Source of the DNA: Sinotaia quadrata | Lineage: Eukaryota; Mollusca; Gastropoda; Architaenioglossa; Viviparidae | NCBI GenBank assembly: GCA_028829895.1 | Contig: CM054177.1 | Coordinates: forward strand, 73,432,163-73,496,162 | DNA: 64,000 nucleotides | Reading direction: 5' to 3' | Part shown: positions 36,988 to 49,865 of the stretch, piece after piece | How the letters are laid out: the number at the start of each line of letters is the position of its first letter | Numbering within the stretch: the stretch's first letter is position 1 | Made by a program: the position numbers and the translations under genes | The notes under the pieces: model-generated | Database searches by the model: none | Told to the model about the DNA's origin: nothing | Seen by the model: the letters and a program-made list of their open reading frames with translations, nothing else

Positions 36988-37962
36988 GTAAGCGTGTTTT
37001 TGCTTTGACGCTTACTATGAGCCCTACACAGGAATGTGCGTTGTGCATTTATTTGCAATTTATTTTGCAAGTCCTCTTTCAACATTTGCTAAACGGGGGT
37101 GGGGTGATTAGTGTTTGGTGGGGAGATAAATAGTGCCATGCGTTGGAGAGGCGCTGTTAGTAGGGAAAGTGACGACGTTAATATTTGTGAGTGCGGCGCT
37201 TGTTGACACTGAGTGACTCGGTGTCGGGGGGTCGTCAGGGCTGAACGTGAAGGTTTTCAATATTTCTGAGTGCGGCATTTCTAAAGTGGATTTGCATTTC
37301 TTTTCTTTTCCCTCATTTCTTTTTTTTTTCTTTTGTGCATCTGTCCTCGAGGGCAGTGGCCCCAATCTGGTTGCTTCGACTTTCAGCTGACATAGATCTT
37401 TAGAGTGCGCAAACTAGAAAGTGGATCCATACTTCTCGCATCATCTAAGTGACTAATTTCTATGCCCAGCACAACGACTATTGTGAAGCCCACGACCAAC
37501 TATATCTGTCTTGTCGTGGATCGGTTTAGAACTCTGGATCGGACTGACTTGGTTGGTTTGCAAGCTTCTAATGCAAAAATGCGCCGATACCGTCTGCTCT
37601 CTAGCGAAAGGTGGGGATTGGGGGGTGGATGACGCAGACGAAGGGCAGAGATAAGGTAATTAGAGGAGAATAGGAAAGGTGAAAATGGTATTTTGCCACT
37701 AGTGGACGTCATAGTGTTTCAGGGGCTGATTATTCGGCTAGGTCGCAGTCGTGGCTACTGCTAGGTGACAACAGGTGAATTATTCAAGTATTGAGTTGTT
37801 CTGTTGCTTGGCTAGTTACCATATCGACTGTCTTTTTGTCTCTTAATTTATTGAGGCTCTGCTCCAGAAGGGATGGTTTCAGCCCAAACCAGGTATGCTA
37901 TGTTCCCAACGTTTATAAACGTACCCAATTTGTCTTTATGCTTGTAAGGAGGTAAGACACGT
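36009..37962. other. Unannotated DNA
   Basis: 36420-36770 shows a very degenerate repeat of TATTTACATGACTTTAAA-like segments. A GT array lies at 36955-36986. 37130-37760 is GC-richer, but its ORFs (37108-37365 and 37500-37712, both minus) are low-complexity and unrecognised. Confidence 0.4.
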
Positions 37963-37989
37963 GTGTGTGTGTGTGTGGGGGGGGGGGGT
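37963..37989. repeat. (GT)n followed by G11-12 run
   Basis: A short GT repeat runs directly into a homopolymeric G tract. Confidence 0.95.
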
Positions 37990-38054
37990 ATGAGAATATC
38001 AAGTGCATTCCACAAAAGGTTGATTTATTGTATTGACAGTATGAGTAGTCAAAA

Positions 38055-38225
38055 CATCACGAACGGTCAGTTTTGGTCACTATTCCATGCCTTTTTCAGG
38101 ACAGCAAAAATGGTCAGTTTAGGTCACCGTGCCATGCCTTTGTCATGACAGCACCACTGTACATTTTAGGTCACTATGCATTGCCATTTCAGGACAGAAC
38201 AAATGGTCAGTATAGCAACATTGCA
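38055..38225. repeat. Degenerate minisatellite, about 50-bp unit x 3-4
   Basis: Units contain GGTCAGTTT(T/A)GGTCAC and CCATGCCTTTxTCAxGACAG. Confidence 0.85.
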
Positions 38226-38330
38226 AGACTCTTTTAAAGTCATTATATTTTATCATGTATATTAGTACAAGCGTTAGTTTAGATATTTCGAATGTCAGTT
38301 AACAACAGTACATACAGTATATGACGGAGT

Positions 38331-38990
38331 AAATTTGCCTATTCCTATTTCTACATTTAATTGTTATATAAATTGTCAAAGTGACCCGATATTATTTTTT
38401 GGTAAGAATTATGTTATTAATAATTTCCCCAAAGACACCACTTGTCTCTCTCACTTGGTGGATATGCTGGCGCTGTAAACGTTTTCTCTCTTCCACAACA
38501 TTAAAGACGAACACTTACCGTCACACAATATTTCCGTAGGTGGAAAACCTCTTACCAAAGAAGACAATTCGTCTTTTAATCTATATTTAGCGAGCCCCCA
38601 TCCACCCACTGTCTTTCTAACATACGGTTATCAATATGTGTTAGTATTTCAATATATTTAACAATGTATTTATTTAAATAAACAATCGAATATGCAACAT
38701 ATGAATATAATCAAAGAGCATTGACATTTATATCACTTCACAACAATGTACAATTAACGTTGGACAATCGTTCATTTTATCCTATCATAGACATCAGCAT
38801 AGCTAATGATCATCTTTAGACCTCGATTCGAGTTATGTTCAAATTCAAAGTGATTAGAATAGAGTACTTCTTCAACAAAGAAACTTTCGGTCCATCCCCA
38901 ATGGATGAGTTTGTTAAGTACAAGTGTGAGACTATTAGTCAGAAAAACTAGTCATCTAGATGGAACTGGTTTCGATTGTTTGGTAGTAAT
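38331..38990 (+). mobile_element. Family A dispersed repeat, rearranged copy (A4)
   Basis: 38331-38383 (CGGAGTAAATTTGCCTATTC...) is the family A right end in inverted orientation. It is followed directly by the left block in plus orientation (CACTTGTCTCTCTCACTTGG, CTATATTTAGCGAGCC). The middle block (TATCACTTCACAACAATGTA) matches copy A2, as does the right-internal block ATTCAAAGTGATTAGAATAG ... TACAAGTGTGAGACTATTAG. It lacks a normal right end. Confidence 0.75.
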
Positions 38991-39971
38991 GGTAGTAGTA
39001 CTAAAAGTATTATTAAGTACACGAAACAAAACTTCACACGAACGTTTTGATGAGAATTTGATTTGGACGTTGAAGACGCCAGGAGCAAAGTATTCATTTT
39101 CTCACCTCTTGGGCAAAGTTTAACCATATTTTACATTTAAGAAATACATATAAACAATCAAAGATACAAAAGTAAATTTGGAAAGATAACACTAAGGGAA
39201 CCAATAACATTTTACTAGGTTCCAATTTCAGTTAAAATGGTGAACTTTATTCCGAATTGAATGCGTTTCTGGCCTGATACGAAATTTTGTAAGATGAAAG
39301 CATTTCATAGAGAAAAATATTACGAAACAAAAAGTTACAGCTGAAATATCATTAGTTTTGATTTTGTACCTGTATAATGATCAGCGAATAAACACGTACT
39401 ATGAAAAAAAATGAAACGGGCTTGCTAAGAGTTATTCAAGAATCATTTTTTTGCTCGACTGAATATTGAACATACCATTGAGCGTTAAGGACATCACACT
39501 CTCTTTAAAATTAATTCGATTGAACATTGATTATAATGTAGAAGTATTAACGACATCTCTTCCACGTCACTTTTGTCATATTTTAAAAATAACAACTTCT
39601 TCTATTGCTATCTATTTCTATTCTTTAGTTTGGTATTATTTTCTTACTTTGCCTTCTAATTATTTTTTCTTCCCGTAAGTCACGTAGAAAACATTTTGTA
39701 GTTTATCGCCAATATAACAAGCCTGCAGTTCAGGAAATAATTAGCGAGCTGTTGGAAATGTCACTGCAAAACTGTCCTACATACCTTTAGGCCATCTTTT
39801 AACTACGTTAAGAAGGTGATAATTAAGAAATAATTACCTTTGAAGATGGACCTAGATACGAAGTGGTAAAGAATATAGTTCCTTTTAATGTTGAAATTTA
39901 TTTTTAATTGTTATTTGCCCCCTTTCTTTGTATTTATGTATATAGAATTTCTTATGTTCTTTGTCTCTCTG
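38991..39971. other. Unannotated AT-rich DNA
   Basis: No supported feature. Confidence 0.5.
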
Positions 39972-40032
39972 TCTGTCCATCCACCTACCTACCTACCTAG
40001 TAACCTACCTACCTACCTACCTACCTACCTAC

Positions 40033-40125
<93 letters not shown>

Positions 40126-40152
40126 CAACTATCCATCTATCCATATATCTAC

Positions 40153-40188
<36 letters not shown>
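39972..40188. repeat. (CTAC)n(CTAT)n compound microsatellite
   Basis: CTAC units (39985-40032, with a GTAA interruption) pass into CTAT units to 40188. The array directly abuts a family A copy. Confidence 0.98.
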
Positions 40189-40191
40189 GAC

Positions 40192-41763
40192 ACCAACGCC
40201 ACTTAGTTAATAGTTATTATTATTAATTAATTAATCGTCCATAACTAATTACAAGTAATGAGAATCTTGATTTATTGTATTAATAATTTTCCAGAAGACA
40301 CCACTCGTCTCTCTCACTTGGCGAATAAGTGGGCGCTGTAAACGTTTTCTCTCTTCCACAACAGTAAAGACAAACATTTACTACACACAATATTTCCATA
40401 GGTGGAAAACTGCTTACTAAAGAAAACAAATCTGTCTTTAATCTATATTTAGCCGGGCCCCATCCACCAAATTTCTTCTCCACCATAATAATATCAATAT
40501 ATTTTACAATAAATTTATTAAATGAACAATCAAATATACATAAAACAAATACAATGAAAAGATTACTTCACATCAATATTTTCATGAAACCACATTCAAA
40601 TAATTTTATACTACACAGACATATATCCTAAAATACAATTCAATAATTTAATGTTAATAAAAATCACAGGATAATTCTTATCAGAGAACAGAAATGTATT
40701 TATCAGAGATAAGTAATAATAATTTGTACATAACCAGATTTAGACACTGTATTATCATTCATGCACTTACTGTTCCGTACCACTTGATTACCTCCTCACA
40801 TTGTAGAAATGCCAATTCACTGCTATTCTCTCGAGCAAACCTGAGTGTTCATTTGCCAATCCAGCTCGCTCAAATAGAACAACAATTGTAGCAATTTCCA
40901 GTAACTTCCTAGTACCAGAAATTGCTCGATCTAGTCAGTATATCTTGCCACCATACGTCAAGGGAGTGTAGTGTACTCATTACACCTACACGCTGTGGTA
41001 AACGATTCCCGCAGTTATAGCCTTTACAGTCAGTAAACCGTGAAATTCAAATAACATAGGGAAAGGTGGCTTTGTCCCTGTAAAAGTATATCAATGAACA
41101 AATGCTAAATTTTGAGTTTATCCCTTTTAAACTCCATTCATTGTTACATTCAAGTCTCAACTTACAGTTACCTGCAACAATATTTATTAGCCTGATATAT
41201 GCACACAGCATAATAAATACAGCATATCAGTTTAATAAATGTGTTCACTAGAAATAATGTCTAGTGTTTAGCACACTATATGAGCATCTTAGTTCAAGTA
41301 TTTTTAGAAATAATAGTCTACTCACGTAATACATTTCTACGTAAAACACAAGTATAGCATATCAATTGCAAAACTACTTTAACTATTTCTAAGTCCATTC
41401 TCTCTCTCAATCAGTCAGTTAACTCACCATTAAGCTAACGGTTGTTTTCATAACCGGACTTCTTGCCACACCAAATTCAAGTGATTAGACAATAGAATTC
41501 TCTATAACAGGTAAAGAATTTTATTTCAGCCCATAGGTTGGTCTCATTCTCATAAATCTTAACCATTGGATAATGAATACTGCCCATCCAGTTGGAACTG
41601 GTTTTCATTACATCAGCAATTTCTAGCATATTCTCAACTCGAGTGTTTACTCCAACTCTGAAATTTACAAAAATATCATCATAAGGATCGCCCAAGTTCG
41701 GGTCATTTGACAATTTAACAATTTACATAAGAAATAAGTTTAGAAATAGGGATTGGCAAATTT
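40192..41763 (+). mobile_element. Family A dispersed repeat, near-full-length (copy A5)
   Basis: About 1.57 kb. Starts with TTAGTTAATAGTTATTATTA, then CACTCGTCTCTCTCACTTGG, CTATATTTAGCCGGGCCCCA, CAAGTCTCAACTTACAGTTA and CATTCTCTCTCTCAATCAGT, and ends GGGATTGGCAAATTTACT. Collinear with A6 over its first 1.2 kb and with A2 and A3 over the rest. The longest frame is a 78-codon minus ORF (41477-41713) that is broken in the other copies, so it is judged non-coding. It is bounded by CTAT repeats at both ends (to 40188 and from 41764). Confidence 0.85.
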
Positions 41764-41781
41764 ACTATCTATCTATCTATC
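41764..41781. repeat. (CTAT)n at the right edge of family A copy
   Basis: Four CTAT units begin exactly where the shared right end stops. Confidence 0.9.
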
Positions 41782-41840
41782 TTACATACAAATGCTTAAA
41801 ATATCAAACCAGTTAAGATAATTAAATTAATTGACAAGAT

Positions 41841-41915
<75 letters not shown>

Positions 41916-41917
41916 AA
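41841..41917. repeat. (GAAA)n microsatellite
   Basis: About 19 GAAA units, a pure polypurine strand. Confidence 0.98.
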
Positions 41918-42051
41918 AGAATTGTTAGAAATAAATTAAAATGAAGTGATGAATATTAAACGAGAGTGAAGAACAATGAAATTTTACCGGGGAAGAAACA
42001 CAAAAGAGAAGATAAGAAAGAGTTATAGAAATAAAAAAATGAAAATGAAAA

Positions 42052-42720
42052 TTACTAAGCTTGGCTGCAATTGAGTTTTGAAAACTTTAGAAGATTACTA
42101 TGCTTGACTACAATTTTGTTTTTAAAACTTTAGAAGATAACTATGCTTGACTACAATTATGTTTTGAAAGCGTTAGAAGTTTGCTATTATTGACTTCAAT
42201 TGTGTCTTTGAAACGTTAGAAGATTGCTATACTTGACTGCATTTGTGTTTTTGAAACGTTAGAAGATTGCTATACTTGATTACAATTGTGTTTTTAAAAC
42301 GTTAGAAATTGTTATACCTGAATATTGTGTTTGAAAACGTTAGAAGATTGCTATACTTGACTACAACTGTGTTTATAAAACGTTAGAAGATTGCTATACT
42401 TGACTACAACTGTGTTTATAAAACGTTAGAAGACTGCTATACTTGACTACAACTGTGTTTATAAAACGTTAGAAGATTGCTATACTTGACTGCATTTGTG
42501 TTTTTGAAACGTTAGAAGACTGCTATACTTGATTACAATTGTGTTTATAAAACGTTAGAAGACTGCTATACTTGATTACAATTGTGTTTATAAAACGTTA
42601 GAAGACTGCTATACTTGATTACAATTGTGTTTATAAAACGTTAGAAGACTGCTATACTTGATTACAATTGTGTTTATAAAACGTTAGAAGACTGCTATAT
42701 ATGAATACAATTGCGTTTTG
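42052..42720. repeat. Minisatellite, about 43-44-bp unit x 15
   Basis: Units contain GTTAGAAGA(T/C)TGCTATACTTGA then TACAA(T/C)TGTGTTT. The left units are diverged; the right four to five (42500-42700) are nearly identical. Confidence 0.97.
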
Positions 42721-44623
42721 AAAACAACGTACGTCATTTCTCAAGGCGTTATGAATTGCAGTTTTCTGTTATTCACTATATTCTGTTGTCTCTTCTGCTA
42801 CCATTTTGCCTTTATTAGTGTAATTATTCTGTCTTTACTTTATAGTCCTAAGGTCTCTCTATGTATAATTTAAGTCAAATTCAGCATTACATAGGGTATA
42901 CATGTTCCTGTTTTCATATTTTCACTTATTTATTTCTTCTGTTTATGTACTTATTTACAGAAGACAGCATTAATTCTAGAACGATTTATGTAACCTCTCT
43001 AAACTGAAAGATACAATTCATTTTCCAGATTTAATGCATGTTCAGGATAAGAACATTAATATATTTTGTTAAATTTGGCTGTTCCTGTTCTTAGCAAATA
43101 TTTCTATGATGTTTTGCTGGGAGATGGGCAAGACGTTAATTCTCTACCACCCCAGGCTGCCGGTAACCTTAGGATAATCCCCAAAACACATTTGCTGGCT
43201 GGCCTCAGGTATTAAAAAGATGAATGATAATAATGTTGAATAAAATAAGTGATAGTTCTAGAAGATAGCTCGAGGTCCCTGATACATACAGCCGGGATAG
43301 TAAGTAAATACAGATGATAGACTACAACATATAACATGTAAGTGAGTCATGCTAACACAAGTGGTCTAAGTATCAACAATAAATGTATTCAACATAATAC
43401 AGCACGATTAAATAAGGCAAAGAATTTGACAGTTATAATTAGAGTTTATAAATATTATAGTTCCAAATCACCACCATGTGGTGTCATAAGAGAATGTTCG
43501 TTTTGTGTCCTATAGCACTGTAGTAGTTATTTCATTCGTTCGTATAATCCAACTATAATTAGTTTATAAAAGAACACCAAATATCTGAGTGACTTTGATT
43601 ACAGTTTGATCAAACTGATTGAATCCTAACCAAAAACTGTTCAGTTGTTGACTTTATAATTACAGAACATAGGATCACCTGACCTATCATCTGGGGTCCC
43701 AGTGAATGACTTTAGCAGATGCGCAACTGAAACGGTTTTGAGCCTAAGGGTCATTCTGCTCTGGTGCTGCTTCATGGATCAAAACTCATCAAAGTCAACA
43801 TCTAAGATAAAGTGGTTCCATTCTGGCATTGTGTCACGGCTCAGCACTTGTCAAATCAATGTCTCAGTTAATGTGCTGATCTGCCAGTAAAATACACATG
43901 GGCTAAGAGTTCATCCTCAAATGTTCTCTGACAGAACACTCTTATTTATAGGGTCATCATACATTTTAATATCATAAGTGTAATATAACAATATAAAATA
44001 CTGTTAATGTCAAGAGATAACATGAACATAATATTAGTAAGGCAAGTAAAACCATAGTAATATATACAGAAGAGGGTTTCCTGCTGTGTTGATAACCAGC
44101 AATAAGGGCTAGTAATATGATTCTAACTTATTAAGGCCAGACGCTAAAATACGTGTTGCCTCAGTGGTCAGCTGCATTTGACTAATGATTTTCACACATA
44201 TTTCTGTCACATTCATTGTGCACTTTGATCTGTGCTTAGATTGGTTAATTTAGTGAGAATCTGGAACATATTTCCACCTCGGGGATAAGGGTCAACCTTT
44301 CTAGAAGATAGCTCAACGTATAGTCTATTTTTATAAAAGGGTGGATGTGGGCTACATAAGCCATTATGTGACAGTTTTACAGCATCTGATCAAAGACTCA
44401 TCTCACCAGATATTACATTCTTCTGTGTTTTTCATTGCCTGTTAAAAGTCATCTAGGTTTACTCATGACCACTGGATGACCCTGACCCTGCTGATGACGT
44501 ACATCGTCTGGTCTGAGGTGACTACTTTATTCTTCTATACTGTATTTTACAAATTCGTGTGAGTGGGCGAGACAAATTTTGCCCACTGTCCCGTGCTTAA
44601 ACATTTGTCGGTCAGTTGAAAGT

Positions 44624-44627
<4 letters not shown>
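42721..44627. other. Unannotated DNA
   Basis: No gene recognised. A 62-codon plus ORF at 43702-43890 has no splice or homology support. CTAGAAGATAGCTC occurs at about 43258 and 44300. Confidence 0.45.

Positions 44628-44671
<44 letters not shown>
44628..44671. repeat. (CT)n microsatellite
   Basis: About 21 CT units. Confidence 0.97.
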
Positions 44672-44673
<2 letters not shown>

Positions 44674-44704
44674 TTCTTTGACATTTTTGTCAGCAGCTTA
44701 CCGT

Positions 44705-44891
44705 ATGCTAAAATCGGCCTCGAGTAATTATTCCCTACTGAGATGATAAATAACAAGTGCAGGGAGTCGATGGGATGCCGACATGTGTCTTCTCTGCCTT
44801 GAAAAAAGGGAAATAAAGAATGCTGCCGATAACTTCGACCATGCAAAAACCGCATTAGAGGCCTCTTGACTTTTGTCGATGAATTACACAT
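44705..44891 (-). CDS. Possible first exon, unrecognised
   Basis: The minus-strand ATG at 44891 opens MCNSSTKVKRPLMRFLHG ... YSRPILAYG, which meets the donor-like GCATACG|GTAAGCTG near 44704. No homology recognised. Beyond the donor-like site the frame continues into the CT array (Glu-Arg repeats), so the ORF itself is inflated. Confidence 0.15.
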
Positions 44892-44984
44892 TTTGACAGG
44901 TATTAAAAGAGTAAGGTGAACATGAAATACAATAGCTTATATCGGCTGAAAATGTAACAGTTAACTATATTTATAATGATAGTG

Positions 44985-45065
44985 ATAGTAGTAGTAGTAG
45001 TGGTGGTGATGGTGGTAGCAGAAGTAATAAAAATAATAGTGGTAACAGTAGCAATAGAGGCAGTA
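44985..45065. repeat. Imperfect (GTA/GTG)n trinucleotide tract
   Basis: Runs of AGT, GGT and GTA triplets with interruptions. Confidence 0.8.
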
Positions 45066-45334
45066 AAAGCAATTTTAATTTTAAACTTTTAAGTTTTCCT
45101 TTGTCTTTAAGTAATTAATTTTTAAGTAAGTGTGGTCATAATTCTCATTTCCTCTCCTCAATTGTGATAAATGGTCTGGTAATTCTAGGATAGCTCAGAA
45201 AATCCATTGCTTTACCAGAGATGTCAACATTACCAAGTGTGCTGCTTTTGTAAGTTGACGGTCTTCCTTGGCAGTATATTCCAAATAAGATTTGATATTC
45301 TCATGACTCCTGTTATTAATGTTACTATTTGGGA

Positions 45335-46528
45335 TGCGAACAACATCTAGTTAATGGCTATTATCATTATTAATTAATTAATCGTCCATAACCAATTACA
45401 ACTGATGAGAATCTTAATTTATGTTATCAATAATTCTCCACCAGACATCACGCGTCTCTCTCACTTGGCAAATATGCAGGCTCTGGAAACGATTACTCTC
45501 TTGGCAAACTTCTTACTAAAAGAGAAGACAAATCCGCCTTTAATCTATATTTAGCGAGCTCCCATCAACCCACTTTCTTCTCCAACATAAGGTTATCAAT
45601 ATGTGTAAGAAGGTCAATAAATTTAACAATAAATTTATTAAATCAACAGTCAAATATACATATAACAAATACAATGAAATACATTATTTGACATCAATTA
45701 TTTCCATGAAAACACGTTAGAATAATTTTATGTCTACAATTTATATCCTAAAATACAATTCAACAGCAGTGTCAATACAAATCACAGAATAGTTCTTATC
45801 ACAAATGGAGTTATTATAAATAAGCGATAATAGCTTCTATGTAACCTTGTATAGATAAAGCTGCAATTGTCTTTGTCATGCACATTTTCATATCAAAGTC
45901 ACAAGTTCATTGTCCACTTTCTTTTCCATGTGTTTTCTCTCCTTATGCTAAAAACACTGATCTGCCATTATTCACTCAAAGCTTTCTCCTGCCATACCTG
46001 CTCCCGCAAGCAAAATAAAAATTATAGGAATTCTAATAACTTCCTTATACTACAAATTGGTTTCTAGTAATTAGCATACATAGCCACAATACATCAATGG
46101 AGTGCAATGCATCCCTTACACTTATACACTGTGGTAAATGCTCCCCTCATCTACCCTGGTCATCATGGTGTACAATCAGTAAACCAGAAGATTTATATGA
46201 CAGAATGAAAGAAAAGCTGCTTTTCCCGTAAATATATATAATCAGGGAACAAGCAATAAGTTTCCAGTTTATCTCTTTTAACTCCATTTTTCTTACATTC
46301 AAGTCTCAACTTACAGTTTCCTGCAACATTATTTGTTAGCCGTATAAATACATACAGTGTTATAGTTTAAAGAGCCGTTTCACTAGAACAATGTCAAGTG
46401 TTTAGCATAATAATTATATACGAGTATCTTAATTCAAACATTTGTAGAAATAATAGTCTACTCACTTAATACATCTTTACGAAAACACAAGATTAATATA
46501 TCAATATCAAAATGCACAAAATATTTCT
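45335..46528 (+). mobile_element. Family A dispersed repeat, 3'-truncated (copy A6)
   Basis: Collinear with copy A5 from ATTAATTAATTAATCGTCCA to AATATATCAATATCAAAATG at roughly 80% by eye, then ends abruptly at 46528. The right ~400 bp are missing. Confidence 0.85.
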
Positions 46529-46559
46529 CACCACCAGCGCCCGCCTACATCCCAAGACA

Positions 46560-47020
46560 CAAAGATAAACAGACAGAGACAGACAGATGAAATGAAGAAT
46601 GCAGAAACGGAGGAATTGTTATACAAAGAAACATAGAGATAGAAAGGCAAATAGAAAAAGAAAATAATATTTAAAAATAAAGAAAAGAAAGCTAAAGAAA
46701 GGAAGAAAAATAAGAAGAATAATCGAAAGTAGAAATTTTAAAAAAGAAGAAAGAAAATAGAAATGGATTGATAATCTTATGAATAAAAAAATGAGAAGAG
46801 TAAATGAAAAAACAGGAAGAACAAGGAAAATAAGACAGGAAGAAAGAAAATGTCGAGAAAAGAATTTAAAACAAAAAAATACAGAAAGAAGGGAAGAAAG
46901 AATTGAAATGTTAAGCAAAAGTAATGACAGAAACAAACTTAAAATTAAATGAAACAGAAAGAAAAATTCGAAATGTTAAAGAAAGTAAAAGACGAATAAG
47001 GAATGAAGAAAAAAGACTGA
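46560..47020. repeat. Polypurine-rich (GA/AAG) tract
   Basis: The plus strand is almost entirely A and G in irregular AAAG, GAAGAAA and AGAAAG runs. It gives a low-complexity 105-codon minus ORF that is not a gene. Confidence 0.85.
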
Positions 47021-48424
47021 AAAACAAATAACTATAAATGAATATTTTTATATGAAAACACTTATATATATATATATTTAAAAAAAATAAAATAAAATAA
47101 AAACTAGCTCTTGCTGTCCTACTCCAAGAACAGACCTGTTTTAATTAAGTATTCACAGTCAAATAGACCTTCTATATTAACGGAAGTAAAAAAAAAAGAA
47201 GAGGATGCTACACCCCAAAAACTTTCGATGATATGAATCGCCTATATTAGATACTTTTGGAAAGGGGACATAACACACTATTGCACTGGATTGCCTTCGC
47301 ATGAAGTAAATTTTTTTTTTTAGCATGTATATAGTCCATTAGGGTTCCACATTCAGTGTATTATAATCATGATGTCAAACTCTGTCCTCTCAGATTTATG
47401 AGGCCTGCAATTTAGTTTTAAAAAGTAAAGTTAAGGTGGAGGTGAGATATTTATGGAGTGGTCGTGCTGTATTTTAAAAATAAATACTGTCAGTCATGTA
47501 GTCAATTTATTTAATTATTTTCCATATAAATATAATCATTAAAACAATATTAGTAATATAAAAGAAGAACACAGTATACAGTACGAGTTGCGGGTGGGGG
47601 GAGGCGTGCGATGCGATAGATCGGATAGAGGGAGTGACAGGAGACGATAGGACAAAGACAAAATATGTATACGCTTACAAGCATCTATCCACAGGACGGT
47701 TACGTCCCTTGTTTTGCGTGACGTCAAATCTTGCTCGCAGTAATCACTGAGCTTTATTTTCTATATAGCTCAGTGGCAATAATACGCATCGGATCGCGTG
47801 CTCATCACTTCGAACTCGCACATTTATGTCTATCATCAGTAGTGTCCCTTTTCGCTTTCTCGAGAGATCGGAGGAAGGCAATTATAACAGTTTTCTTAAT
47901 ATTGGCTAAAATGTAATACTGCGACCCTAATAATATTTAATTTAATGCAGCCATTTTGAATTTTGAAACGATTTCGCATTTAACTGCATTAAGAGATTTT
48001 AGAGGCGAAGGGTGGGCATGGAGAAATTTTCTGATAGCGACGGAAATTGAAAAACTTTCAGCCAATCCACATAAACGTGATAAGAATAAAAGTGCGTTTT
48101 AGTGTATCAAACAACCATGATTAATTTTAAAAGGTAACATAGCTCCATAAGATTATACTGATGAAGGCAAACTACTGTCAAGAAAGCTGAGGGCAATTAT
48201 GCCTTCAACAATTTAAAAAAATTGATGTAATATAAGTTACCGACGTTTAAGACTCTATATTCATTAGACTAAAACACCGATTAACTTTTGCATTCAGTTC
48301 ATATAAAACTTGACAGGTGATTCAAAATTTTAACTAAAATAGTCAGTCTATGATGAAGTAAACCCACCTGAAAGATTAACATTAATTGTAAGGTAATAGC
48401 AACTGGGTTGTGTCATGCCTGTTA
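47021..48424. other. Unannotated DNA
   Basis: 47690-47900 is GC-richer, with TGACGTCA at about 47720. No coding exon recognised. Confidence 0.4.
47766..47817 (+). ncRNA. tRNA-like A/B-box pair, possible SINE relic
   Basis: TAGCTCAGTGG (47766-47776) matches the tRNA A box. TTCGAACTC (about 47809-47817) matches the B-box core at near tRNA spacing (43 nt against about 46). No acceptor stem or D-arm pairing can be drawn, so it is not a functional tRNA gene. Chance or a decayed tRNA-derived SINE head are both possible. Confidence 0.25.
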
Positions 48425-48835
48425 GGAGTTAAGTATGGATAAAGTCGATTGTTTCTGTGTGATCGTTAGGAGGTCAAGTCGACTGTTACTGTGTCATCGC
48501 TAGGAATCCAACTGAACTGTTTGTCTGTGATTGCTAGGAATCCAAGTCGACTGTTTGTCTGTGATTTCTAGGAATCCAAGTCGACTGTTTCTGTATGATG
48601 CTATAAATTACAACATGGCAGTTTCTGTGCGATCACTAGGAATTACAAGCTGGCAGTATCTCTGTGATCATAGGAATTACAAGCTGGCAGTATCTCTGTG
48701 ATCATAGGAATTACAAGCTGGCAGTATCTCTGTGATCATAGGAATTACAAGCTGGCAGTATCTCTGTGATACTAGAAATTGCAAGCTGGCAATTTCTTTG
48801 TGATCGCTAGAAATTGCAAGCTGGCAGTTGTGACG
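48425..48835. repeat. Minisatellite, about 34-bp unit x 12
   Basis: The left half has units with TAGGAATCCAAGTCGACTGT, the right half units with AGGAATTACAAGCTGGCAGT. Both continue with a TCTGTGATC-type segment, so they are two subtypes of one monomer. Confidence 0.95.
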
Positions 48836-49865
48836 TGCACTCCAGCAATATATAACAACTCAGATAAAAACATGTGGTTATTTCAGTTTTAACTGGTCCC
48901 GCAGCCTGATTGAGATTTAAAATTAGTGCCCATTAAGTTAGCATTTTGGTGAAGAGTTGCATTGGCCAATACGAGAAACACGTAGTAATGCTGTGTTCGG
49001 CAAGGAAAGTTGAGACTTGATATAAGATAATAAATCATTGGACGCAGGATTGGACTAATGGCCAGTAATTGTTTCCTGGCAGAAAGCTTAAAACTGCTTG
49101 CAAAAGACACCCCACCCCCTGCCAAGAAACTTGTTTTATTATTAATTTATATAAGTGGGTACTTGAATGAGGTCTATCACTTTTAAATTTACTTTTGATC
49201 AAATGAATGCGAAAATGATTTTCTTAATTTCCATCTCTGTTTGCTATCTGGTTGAAGAGAAATATAATTGTGAGTTAGAATATGGGTAAATTAAAACTGC
49301 AAACTCTTAACCAGGCAACATAGATATAGATCTCAGTGAAAGTGTGAATTTGAATTTCACAATTTTATTTCTAATTTGCATTTCAAAATACATTTCCAGC
49401 ATTAAGTTTACATTTTATAAGGAATTAACGGATGATGAGCATATTGTTATTGAATTTGCAATGTAACTATTTACAACACTGACAAGATTAGATCAGTATT
49501 AGAGAAGGTTACAGTTATCCACACTTGAAAAAAGGGTAATTTTTAATGAAACGCTGATCTCTGATCTTGTATTAATGGTGGCTTACACAGTCTCAAATTT
49601 CGATACGTGGAAATCAAGAAGACGACAAAGTTAACATCTTGCTCAGATGCAGGACTGTCTCAAAGTCAGTTATTAGAAAATCAGTGTGACCACATGTACC
49701 AACCAACTTGCACAATCTGTATAGTGCTCTTTAGAAAGCCAGCGCTGCCATTTCAGCTGAAAATATACAATTCCCAGTCAATACATCAGAAAACATATAA
49801 TAATTAATCCAGCTTTCAGTGATTGGACACATGCAAGTGAGTACTCGTCTAGAACACAAATAAAA
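48836..49865. other. Unannotated AT-rich DNA
   Basis: Only short unrecognised ORFs (48889-49125 minus, 49607-49807 plus). Confidence 0.5.

Noticed and set aside
41477..41713. 78-codon minus ORF in family A
   Set aside because: The matching region in the 29.5-29.9 and 21.4-21.8 kb copies is broken by stops and indels, so there is no sign of coding constraint.
46619..46936. 105-codon minus ORF rich in Phe, Leu and Ser, resembling a membrane protein
   Set aside because: It is the complement of a polypurine tract; the hydrophobic look comes from T-rich codons.
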